Shown: positions 57,449 to 64,000 of the stretch, piece by piece
Layout: each line of letters begins with the position of its first letter
Numbering within the stretch: position 1 is the stretch's first letter
DNA from: Palsa-506 sp963707065
Lineage (GTDB): Bacteria > Actinomycetota > Actinomycetes > Streptosporangiales > Streptosporangiaceae
NCBI GenBank assembly: GCA_963707065.1
Contig: CAVPPJ010000020.1
Location: 1-64,000, forward strand
Reading direction: 5' to 3'
Length of the DNA: 64,000 nt
The notes under the pieces: generated by a model
The model's database searches: none
What the model saw: only the letters and a program-made list of their open reading frames with translations
What the model was told of the DNA's origin: nothing
Position numbers and translations under genes: made by a program

Positions 57449-58270
57449 ATGACCAAAGCAGGCAGCAAGCGCCGCGATCCGGCGAAGACAGCCGGCCAGG
57501 ACCTGCCCGGGCAGGTCGCTGAGCTGGTCGGAGAGCTCAGCACGACGGACTCGCCCGGGCGGCCGGCCTCGACTGGGCGGATCAGGCGGCTGACCGCGGC
57601 CACCGCCCGGGCCGTGGGACGCGGCGGCCAGGTCACCTGGCGGGGCGCGCGCTCGGCCGGCCGCTGGCTGGCCGACCAGGTGATCGCGATGGCGCCGCGG
57701 CTGCCGGTACGGGATCAGGCGACGCTGCGGCGCCAGTTTCCCGGTTGCACACCGGAGGAACTCGCCGACGCGCTGATCCGGGGCTCGTCCCGGGCCGCGG
57801 CGAGTGTCGGCGCGGCGGTCGGCGCGGCCACGGTACTGCCCGTCATTCCGGCCATCCCGGTGGAGATCGCGACCGAGACGCTGGCCCTGGTGGGGATCGA
57901 GCTCAAGCTGATCGCGGAGCTGCACGAGGTGTACGGGATGCGGGCGCCCGGCTCGGCCGCGGAGCGCATGACAGCCTACGTCGGGGCGTGGGCGAGCCGC
58001 CGCGGGGTGGCCTTGGCCCCCGGCGGGATCATCCTGGCGGTGGAATCGCCGCTGCGCCGCCGCCTGCAGCGCAAGCTGCTGGCCCGGGCCGGCCGGAGCG
58101 CCATCTCGCTCGGCCCGCTGCTGACTGGCGCCCTGGTGGGCGCGGCGCTCAATCGCCGCGAGACCCGTCGCCTCGGTCAGGAAATCCGCAACGACCTGCG
58201 GCGGCGGTCGCCGAACACGGCGCGCTGGGCCGGGCTCGTTCAGCCGGCCGACGACATGGTCAGCAGCTGA
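57449..58270 (+). CDS. EcsC-like hypothetical protein
   Basis: A 273-residue protein with a hydrophobic glycine/alanine-rich central part (AASVGAAVGAATVLPVIPAI) followed by IELKLIAELHEVYGM, which resembles the EcsC family. The N-terminal 80 residues are basic and likely disordered. A second glycine-rich hydrophobic stretch near the end (ISLGPLLTGALVGAALNRRE) suggests membrane association. Its last 31 bases overlap, tail to tail, the HAD-like gene on the other strand. Function unknown. Confidence 0.6.
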   Translation: MTKAGSKRRDPAKTAGQDLPGQVAELVGELSTTDSPGRPASTGRIRRLTAATARAVGRGGQVTWRGARSAGRWLADQVIAMAPRLPVRDQATLRRQFPGCTPEELADALIRGSSRAAASVGAAVGAATVLPVIPAIPVEIATETLALVGIELKLIAELHEVYGMRAPGSAAERMTAYVGAWASRRGVALAPGGIILAVESPLRRRLQRKLLARAGRSAISLGPLLTGALVGAALNRRETRRLGQEIRNDLRRRSPNTARWAGLVQPADDMVSS

Positions 58271-59049
58271 ATAGCGCGGAGCAGAGCGCTGACATCGGTC
58301 AGGCCGGGCAGCACGACGCCGGCCCCGGCGGCGTGCAGGTCCGCCTCGGTGGACCGGCCGGTGGCGATGGCGACGGACCGCGCGCCGCCTACCCTGGCCG
58401 CCTCGACGTCGCGAGTGGAGTCCCCGATGTAGACCGTCGACGCCTCGCCGAAGGTCACGCCGTACTTCTCCGTCGCCCGGCTTCTTGACCTCATCAGCTG
58501 GGCGCCCTTCGGGTAGATCTCCGACCCGTACCCGCCGATCTCGAAGTCGAAGAAGTCCTCCAGGCCGAATGCGCGCAGCTTCTCCACCGCGTTCGGCCTG
58601 ATGGTGCCGGTCAGCACGGACTGGACCGTGCCGGGCAGGTCAGCCACCGCCAGTACCGCCTCCCTGGCCCCGGGCAGGATGCGGCCGCTCTTGGCCAGGA
58701 ACTCCCGCCGGGCGCCGAACGCCGTCGCGAGCTCGCTGACGAACCTGGCCAGCAACTCGTCGCTGCCGTCGTCGGTCGGAGCGGCGGCGGCGGGCACGGT
58801 GGGCGCCGCGTCGTTGCGCGCCAGCGCCTCGAAGAAGATCTCTGACTCGCTCTGGCCTGCCATCTGCGGCAACTGGACCAGCGGGCGGCCGGTAACCCGG
58901 CGGAACGCGTCAACGTACGCATCCCTGGTCACCCTGGTCACGTCAACGAGGGTCAGGTCTATGTTCCAAAGAACCAGGCAGTGAATGAGTTCCTCCGGCA
59001 CGCTCGGACGCAGCGAGCGTACCGCGTCGTGGCCGGCGCCCGGCCGCAT
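58240..59049 (-). CDS. HAD-superfamily protein with Asn at the nucleophile position
   Basis: A protein of about 269 residues with a HAD fold. Motif I reads CLVLWNIDLTLVD, so Asn (residue 29 from this start) stands where the nucleophilic Asp of DxDxT is expected. The later motifs look normal: VQSVLTGTIRPNAVEKLRAF (motif II Thr), a Lys in the EIYPKGAQLMRSRSRATEKY region, and STVYIGDSTRDVEAARVGGA (motif IV acidic pair). The cap region is about 100 residues. Start uncertain (59094, 59049 or GTG 59001). Hydrolase activity is doubtful without the Asp. Confidence 0.75.
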   Translation of the reverse strand: MRPGAGHDAVRSLRPSVPEELIHCLVLWNIDLTLVDVTRVTRDAYVDAFRRVTGRPLVQLPQMAGQSESEIFFEALARNDAAPTVPAAAAPTDDGSDELLARFVSELATAFGARREFLAKSGRILPGAREAVLAVADLPGTVQSVLTGTIRPNAVEKLRAFGLEDFFDFEIGGYGSEIYPKGAQLMRSRSRATEKYGVTFGEASTVYIGDSTRDVEAARVGGARSVAIATGRSTEADLHAAGAGVVLPGLTDVSALLRAIQLLTMSSAG

Positions 59050-59276
59050 CGCGGGAGGCGAATAGCGATGAATGAACCACAACCTGCCGTCCATGCCCGA
59101 TAGACTCCCGTCGCCACTGAAGTACCCCGCGCCTGCAGTACCCCTCGCCTGCGTGGCGGCGATCCCGGACGGTCAGCGATGGTGTCCGCCGCGATCGAAC
59201 CCTGGCCAGATACGAGCGCATGCTGGAGCGACTAGTGATCAGCCGTGTCGGCTGCCGTAAGGCGACGGGCTGACTC
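59050..59276. other. Intergenic region before the polysaccharide cluster
   Basis: This contains the divergent promoters of the HAD-like gene and the GT2 gene. CCTGCAGTACCCC and CCTGCGTGG-like short repeats are seen, but no convincing ORF or operator. Confidence 0.35.
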
Positions 59277-60602
59277 ATGCTTGCGTTTATCGTCGAGTCG
59301 CGTGCCTTCGGGCTCTCCGGCCATCTGTACCCGTTCGCTCTCCTGATGGCCTTGATCTGGGCCATGTGGATAGTTCGCGTGATCCTGGCCCGCCGTTACC
59401 GGCCATGGCTGCGGGCCTGGCCGACCACCGTGTCGGTGCTCATCCCGGTGGCCGGCGAGGAACCCGGGCTTTTCCGCGAGGTACTCGCCCGGATCCTCGC
59501 GCAGGAACCGGACGAGGTGCTCGTCGTGATCAACGGGCCGGAAGATCCTGATCTGGCGGCGATCTGCGCGGCCACCAAAGGCGTCCTCTGGACGTGGACA
59601 CCTCAGGCCGGGAAGCGCAACGCGCTCCGCATGGCGGTCGAGCAGGCCAGCGGCGACGTCGCCGTCATCGTCGACTCGGACACCCTGTGGACCGCCGGCA
59701 CGCTGCGAGAACTCGTCAAGCCGTTCCGGGATCCGAAGATCGGCGGGGTATCCACCCGGCAGCGGATCCTGCAGCCGAGGCGCTCGGTGCTGACCAGGTG
59801 GGCGGACTGGCTGGAGGTCGTCCGCGGCGAGTACTCGATGCCCGCGATGAGCGTGCTCGGGACGATCGGCTGCCTGCCCGGCCGCACCATCGCGATCCGG
59901 ATGGGCATCCTGCGCGCGGTGATGCCCGACTTCCTCACCGCGAGGTTCCTCGGCATCATGCTCGAGGTATCGGACGACCGGACGCTGACCAACCTGGTAC
60001 TCAAGGCCGGATACCGGACCGCCTACCAGTCGACGGCCCTGGTCTACACCGATGCGCCGGTCGCGCTCGGAAAGCTCATTCGCCAGCAGCTGCGCTGGGC
60101 CCGGGGGTCCCAGTACAACACGCTGCGGATGCTGCCCTGGATGATCCGGCACACGCCGGCGCTGGCGCTCTTTTACCTAGCGGACATCGTGATCCCGTTC
60201 ATGCTGATCGCCACCCTCGTTTCCTGGTTTGGGTCCGCCACCAACGGCTCGCACAGCGAGCTCTATGCCGCGCTGCCGCTGCCCAGCGGGCACTGGCAGT
60301 CCGCCGTGAGCCTGATTGCGCTCGCCATCGTGATGACCGTGCTGTCGGTCTCGGTGCGATTCGGGCGGCACTTCGCCTACGCGCCCCGTGACCTGCTGTA
60401 CTTGCCGATGTTTACCGCCATCAACACGCTGCTCCTGATGCCGATAAGGATCGCGGGCTTTATGCGGATGGGCCACGATTCCGGCTGGGGCACCCGCGGG
60501 CGGGCGGGCTATACCGGCACCCGCCGGCTGAATCCGCTGGCAATCATCCCCTACGCGCTCGGGGTCCTCATGCTGGGAATCGCGGTGAGAATCGGTGTCT
60601 AG
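59277..60602 (+). CDS. Processive family 2 glycosyltransferase (hyaluronan/cellulose synthase-like)
   Basis: A 441-residue membrane glycosyltransferase. One N-terminal helix (LYPFALLMALIWAMWIVRVI) is followed by the GT-A domain: the UDP-binding start WPTTVSVLIPVAGEEPGLFR, the DxD motif VAVIVDSDTLWTAG, the acceptor Asp in LEVSDDRTLTNLVLKAGYRT and the processive signature RQQLRWARGSQYNT (QxxRW). Three or more C-terminal helices form the likely export channel. It probably polymerises a UDP-sugar and extrudes the chain. It overlaps the GH26-like gene by eight bases. With the UDP-glucose dehydrogenase-type gene nearby, a glucuronate-containing polymer is possible. Confidence 0.85.
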   Translation: MLAFIVESRAFGLSGHLYPFALLMALIWAMWIVRVILARRYRPWLRAWPTTVSVLIPVAGEEPGLFREVLARILAQEPDEVLVVINGPEDPDLAAICAATKGVLWTWTPQAGKRNALRMAVEQASGDVAVIVDSDTLWTAGTLRELVKPFRDPKIGGVSTRQRILQPRRSVLTRWADWLEVVRGEYSMPAMSVLGTIGCLPGRTIAIRMGILRAVMPDFLTARFLGIMLEVSDDRTLTNLVLKAGYRTAYQSTALVYTDAPVALGKLIRQQLRWARGSQYNTLRMLPWMIRHTPALALFYLADIVIPFMLIATLVSWFGSATNGSHSELYAALPLPSGHWQSAVSLIALAIVMTVLSVSVRFGRHFAYAPRDLLYLPMFTAINTLLLMPIRIAGFMRMGHDSGWGTRGRAGYTGTRRLNPLAIIPYALGVLMLGIAVRIGV

Positions 60603-61782
60603 CCATCGCGGCAGCCGGTCCAGGCTCAGGCTCCGGGTGTGGACCTTCGTGACCGTCCCGGCGCTGCTGTTCTGCTGCCTGTACGCGTCCGGCATGCTCG
60701 GGACCATCGCGCCGAAGGGCTGGCATCCCCCCGAGGCCACCCCGGCCGAGCAGGCCGAGCACGCCAAGCTGGCCGCGCTGGCCGCGCGGACCAGGCTGGC
60801 CGCGCAGGCACACCAGATTCTGCGGCGCAAGTGGAGAAAGCTCGGCGCGCCGCCGGGGTCTCGCATCTTCGGAGTGGCCATCGCCGGGAATGCGCTGCCC
60901 AAGTGGTACCGGGGCACCGGCATACACCCGCAGCTGCTGATGACCTTCCAGAACTGGTCCACCAAACCGATGCCGACGAGCGTCCTGCGGCAAGACCAGA
61001 AGGTCGGCATCCGTACCGCGATGATTACCTGGGAGCCGTGGGCACCTAAGCCCTTTTCCGCGAATGCCGCGGCGCAGTTCGCCCCGCAGAAGGGCTACAC
61101 CAACAAAGACATCGCGGACGGTGACTGGGATCCCTACATCCGCCAATGGGCCCGGGACATCGCTAAGTTCCCTCATATCACGGTATACATCCGGTACGCG
61201 CATGAGATGAACGGCGTCTGGTATCCCTGGAGCCATGCCCCGCACGAATACGTGAAAGCCTGGCGGCACATCGTGCGGATCTTCCGCGGCGAGCACGTCA
61301 CGAACGCCAAGTTCGTGTGGTCCGCCGACCTGGGCGTGGGGCCGCCGACCGCCGCGGACCAGCAGCGGTTGATGGAATACTGGCCGGGCGGATCGTATGT
61401 CGACGCGATCGGCACCACGATGATCAACTTCGGCGGCCTGGGCCACACCCATCCGGTCAGCCAGTTCGTCCAGCGCCTCGCCCTGATGCATCAGGAACTG
61501 GGCAAGCCGACGTGGCTGACCGAGGTGGACACCGCGCAGGCGGGCCGCGTCAGATGGATGCTTGACCTGGCCAAATTCGCCGAGCACACGCCGTGGCTGA
61601 AAGGCGTGGTGCTATCCCAGCTGCGTTCCCACGGCGCCGGGAACCTGCTGACCGGCAACATGAAGTGGCAGGTCAGCAAGCAAAAGAGCCCGCGGGCACG
61701 GCGGGCGTTCCGCGACCTCGCGCTGGCGGCCAGCTGGCCGGCCACGCCCGTGCACTCCCGCCGCGTGAGCGCGGGTGCGTGA
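60595..61782 (+). CDS. GH26-like glycoside hydrolase, membrane-anchored
   Basis: A 395-residue protein with an N-terminal membrane anchor or uncleaved signal (VWTFVTVPALLFCCLYASGM) and a (beta/alpha)8-type domain resembling GH26 (mannanase/lichenase-type). The likely acid/base Glu is in YIRYAHEMNGVWYPW and the nucleophile Glu in TWLTEVDTAQAG. Other family-like parts are IRTAMITWEPWAP and DAIGTTMINFGG. The GTG start overlaps the GT2 stop by eight bases, so co-translation is likely. It may trim or edit the polymer made by the GT2 enzyme. Confidence 0.78.
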   Translation: MSSHRGSRSRLRLRVWTFVTVPALLFCCLYASGMLGTIAPKGWHPPEATPAEQAEHAKLAALAARTRLAAQAHQILRRKWRKLGAPPGSRIFGVAIAGNALPKWYRGTGIHPQLLMTFQNWSTKPMPTSVLRQDQKVGIRTAMITWEPWAPKPFSANAAAQFAPQKGYTNKDIADGDWDPYIRQWARDIAKFPHITVYIRYAHEMNGVWYPWSHAPHEYVKAWRHIVRIFRGEHVTNAKFVWSADLGVGPPTAADQQRLMEYWPGGSYVDAIGTTMINFGGLGHTHPVSQFVQRLALMHQELGKPTWLTEVDTAQAGRVRWMLDLAKFAEHTPWLKGVVLSQLRSHGAGNLLTGNMKWQVSKQKSPRARRAFRDLALAASWPATPVHSRRVSAGA

Positions 61783-62593
61783 AGGGCACGCCACCTGCCC
61801 GGCCAGGACTGACCGGGCCGCTGGCCGGGTAGTCACCAGCCTGGCCGGCGGGCTGGTGCTGCTGGCGACGCTCGGCGGAGTGACGGCTTGTGCAGCGGCG
61901 GCGACGGCGGGCTGCGGTCAGTACTGGCAGTCGGCGGCGGGCTCGTTCGTGATCGAGAACAACAACTTCCGCGGGCAGCCGGAGTGCGTCGCACGCACCG
62001 GCAGCAGCGGCTTCAAGGTCACTATTTCCGGTGCCGCTGCCCCGCGGGGCAGCGGCCAGCCGGCCGCCTACCCGGAGATTTACACCGGCTATCACTGGGG
62101 CACCCAGGCGGGCAGCGCGTTCCCCGCCCAGCTCAGCTCGCTGTCCTATGCACGGTCAAGCTGGTCGGTCGGCACCGCCCGGGCGCAGCCGGACAGCGCC
62201 TACGACGTCGCGTATGACCTGTGGATCAACAGGGGCAAGCAGGTGGCGGCGAGCGGGCAGTCCAACGGCGCGGAACTGATGATCTGGCTAACCGAGCGAG
62301 CGGTGCCGGCCCCGGCGCCGGGCACCCCGACGGTCACGGTGGACGGCGTGCGGTACTACCGGATCGAGATTACCCGTCACGAGCACGGCATCCGCTGGCC
62401 GCTGATCATCTACCGGCGGGTGGCGTCCGTCACCTCAGTGCGGGATCTGAGCCTGCTCGGCTTCGTCGCTGACGCGGCTGCCCAGCACCAGCTGAGCATG
62501 TCCTGGTACCTGGAGTCGGTGGAGGCCGGGTTCGAGATCTGGCGCGGCGGCACCGGGCTGGCCACCAGGTCGTTCGCGCTGACGGCCGGCTGA
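61775..62593 (+). CDS. GH12-like endoglucanase, predicted lipoprotein
   Basis: A 272-residue secreted protein with a signal peptide and a lipobox-like LGGVTAC. The mature domain resembles GH12 beta-glucanases: YPEIYTGYHWG, SAYDVAYDLWINRGKQ, the nucleophile Glu in GAELMIWLTERA and the acid/base Glu in VEAGFEIWRGGTGLATRSFA. The GTG start overlaps the GH26-like stop by eight bases. GT2, GH26-like and GH12-like genes therefore form one tightly overlapping operon. The substrate is probably a beta-1,4- or mixed-linked glucan, by family knowledge only. Confidence 0.8.
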   Translation: MREGHATCPARTDRAAGRVVTSLAGGLVLLATLGGVTACAAAATAGCGQYWQSAAGSFVIENNNFRGQPECVARTGSSGFKVTISGAAAPRGSGQPAAYPEIYTGYHWGTQAGSAFPAQLSSLSYARSSWSVGTARAQPDSAYDVAYDLWINRGKQVAASGQSNGAELMIWLTERAVPAPAPGTPTVTVDGVRYYRIEITRHEHGIRWPLIIYRRVASVTSVRDLSLLGFVADAAAQHQLSMSWYLESVEAGFEIWRGGTGLATRSFALTAG

Positions 62594-62621
62594 GACGGCG
62601 CTGGCGAAGCAGGCTGCCTGG

Positions 62622-63941
62622 TCAGCTGCGGCCCAGCGCCCGGTAGCTCCAGCCCGCCGCCCGCCAGCGCGCCGGGTCCAGCGCGTTGCGCCCGTCCACG
62701 ACGTTCCGTTGCGTCACGACCTTCGCCATGATCTCCGGGTCGGCATCCCGGAACTCCTGCCATTCGGTGAGCAGCATCATCACGTCGCTGTCGCGCGCCG
62801 CCTCGACCGCGGAGTCGGCGTACTTGAGGTCCGGATGGAGGCGCCGCGCGTTGTCCATGGCCTCGGGATCGTAGACGGTGACCTGGGCGCCGAGCCGGTG
62901 GACCGCTGCCGCCACGTCAAGGGCGGGCGAATCCCTGACATCGTCGCTGTCCGGTTTGAACGCCGCCCCGAGCACGCCCACGCGCCGGCCGCCGAAGGAT
63001 CCGCCGAGAAGCTCGCTGGCCAGCCCGACCGTCCGGGACCGGCATCGGCCGTTGATCGCGTCGACCTCGCGGAGAAAGGCCAGCGACGGCCCGACGCCCA
63101 GGTCCCCCGCCCTGGCCATGAACGCCCGGATGTCCTTGGGCAGGCAGCCGCCGCCGAATCCGAGGCCGGGACGCAGGCCGGCGCCGCCGATCCGCGCGTC
63201 ATGCCCGAGTGCCTCAGCCAGCACGGTCACGTCGGCGTCGGCCGCGTCACAGACCTCGGACATCGCGTTGATGAAAGAGATCTTGGTCGCCAGGAAGGCG
63301 TTCGCCGCGACCTTCACGAGTTCGGCAGTGGCGAAATCGGTCACCAGGAACGGAGTGCCCTCGGTCAGCGGCCGGGCGTAGATCTCACGCAGCGTTGCCT
63401 CGGCCCGGTCCGATCTGACCCCGGCCACGATCCGGTCGGGATGCAGCGTGTCCGACACCGCACACCCCTCACGAAGGAACTCCGGGTTCCAGGCGAGTTC
63501 GGCGCCGTCCCCAGCGGGGGCCAGTTGCGCGAGCCTGCGCGCGCACTCCGCGGCGGTGCCGACCGGCACGGTGGACTTGCCGACCACCAGGCAGGGCCGG
63601 GTGAGCAGCGGCCCGAGGCTGCCGATGCACGCGTTCAGGTACGAAAGGTCCGCGCGGTAGGAGCCGGCCGACGGCGGCGTGCCCACGCAGATGAAGTGCA
63701 CGTCCCCGAAGTCCGCGGCCCGCTGATAGGAGGTGGTGAAGGACAGCCGGCCGGAGTCAAGGCCGCGGCGGAGCAAGTCCGCGAGGCCGGGCTCGTAGAA
63801 CGTCGGCTCGGCGTGGTTGAGGCCGTCGATCAGCGTCTCTTCGTTGTCGACACCCAGCACCTCGAAGCCAAGCTCGGCCAGACACGCCGCATGCGATGCG
63901 CCCAGGTGGCCTGTCCCCACGACGGTGACGCGCGGCGGCAT
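62622..63941 (-). CDS. UDP-glucose/GDP-mannose dehydrogenase family protein
   Basis: A 439-residue NAD-dependent sugar-nucleotide dehydrogenase, best matching UDP-glucose 6-dehydrogenase. It has the NAD motif RVTVVGTGHLGASHAACLAE, LAWNPEFLREGCAVSDTLHP with the catalytic Glu, the catalytic Lys region KVAANAFLATKISFINAMSE and the active-site Cys in RPGLGFGGGCLPKDIRAFM. The C-terminal domain has GVLGAAFKPDSDDVRDSPAL. Length is typical. It is convergent with the GH12-like gene, only 28 bp apart, so it is a neighbour rather than an operon member. It would supply UDP-glucuronate for a polysaccharide. Confidence 0.9.
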   Translation of the reverse strand: MPPRVTVVGTGHLGASHAACLAELGFEVLGVDNEETLIDGLNHAEPTFYEPGLADLLRRGLDSGRLSFTTSYQRAADFGDVHFICVGTPPSAGSYRADLSYLNACIGSLGPLLTRPCLVVGKSTVPVGTAAECARRLAQLAPAGDGAELAWNPEFLREGCAVSDTLHPDRIVAGVRSDRAEATLREIYARPLTEGTPFLVTDFATAELVKVAANAFLATKISFINAMSEVCDAADADVTVLAEALGHDARIGGAGLRPGLGFGGGCLPKDIRAFMARAGDLGVGPSLAFLREVDAINGRCRSRTVGLASELLGGSFGGRRVGVLGAAFKPDSDDVRDSPALDVAAAVHRLGAQVTVYDPEAMDNARRLHPDLKYADSAVEAARDSDVMMLLTEWQEFRDADPEIMAKVVTQRNVVDGRNALDPARWRAAGWSYRALGRS

Positions 63942-64000
63942 GCAACTCCTTGCGGGACTAGGCGATCATCTGCGGGCGAGTCAGGAAATCTTATAAGCCG

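Noticed and set aside
59190..59215. tRNA-like GATCGAACCC segment
   Set aside because: No acceptor stem, anticodon arm or matching 5' half can be built around it.

Overview
The window is very GC-rich DNA from an actinobacterium. The lineage is suggested by the prfB / ftsE-ftsX / smpB / ssrA neighbourhood, a 180-kDa-type NAD-glutamate dehydrogenase, ABC-2 transporters paired with NarL-type two-component genes, a YtrA-type GntR regulator, GTG starts and frequent ATGA start/stop overlaps. It looks chromosomal. I found no insertion sequence, integrase, phage gene, CRISPR array or ordinary tRNA gene.

Region 1 (1-30.8 kb) is a catabolic neighbourhood. It holds a class III aminotransferase, a spermidine/putrescine-type ABC importer (binding protein, two permeases and a separate ATPase), a BetI-like TetR regulator, a phytoene-desaturase-type flavoprotein, an ADP-forming acyl-CoA synthetase, a sarcosine/D-amino-acid-oxidase-like flavoprotein with a cupin, an acyl-CoA dehydrogenase and a Rieske oxygenase of the betaine/carnitine demethylase type. 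Three promoters carry the same 16-bp palindrome GACTGAACGTTCAGTC (one copy with a single change), and a fourth, weaker copy overlaps the Rieske start codon. I read this as one TetR regulon for uptake and degradation of an N-methylated or polyamine-like compound; the substrate is unknown. Unrelated genes lie between: a secreted propeller-like protein, an ABC-2/two-component operon (15.6-19.8 kb), an alpha/beta hydrolase divergent from a second TetR gene, a VIT-type transporter, a second phytoene-desaturase-like flavoprotein and a secreted phosphoesterase.

Region 2 (31-40 kb) contains a DUF4389 membrane protein, a GntR-controlled ABC transporter, a DUF1349 protein, a VOC protein coupled to a flavin-split-barrel protein, a short UvrA-like ATPase and an SRPBCC protein.

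Region 3 (40.3-49.3 kb) is a ribosome-rescue and cell-division cluster on the minus strand: prfB, ftsE, ftsX, smpB, a penicillin-binding-protein homologue and the tmRNA gene. The PBP homologue has lost all three transpeptidase motifs, and a repeat-rich Pro tract with several frame changes lies between it and smpB. RF2 carries Ser-Lys-Tyr where Ser-Pro-Phe is expected in its stop-codon-reading loop.

Region 4 (49.4-57.4 kb) holds NAD-glutamate dehydrogenase, tryptophan 2,3-dioxygenase and acetoacetyl-CoA synthetase. Region 5 (57.4-64 kb) has an EcsC-like protein, a HAD-like protein with Asn at the nucleophile position, and a surface-polysaccharide set: a processive GT2 synthase, GH26-like and GH12-like hydrolases, and a UDP-glucose dehydrogenase-type enzyme.

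Frameshifts are concentrated in the first 14 kb: at least five in the first gene, two in the binding protein, one in a permease and one in the CoA ligase. This looks more like poor sequence near a contig end than real gene decay.
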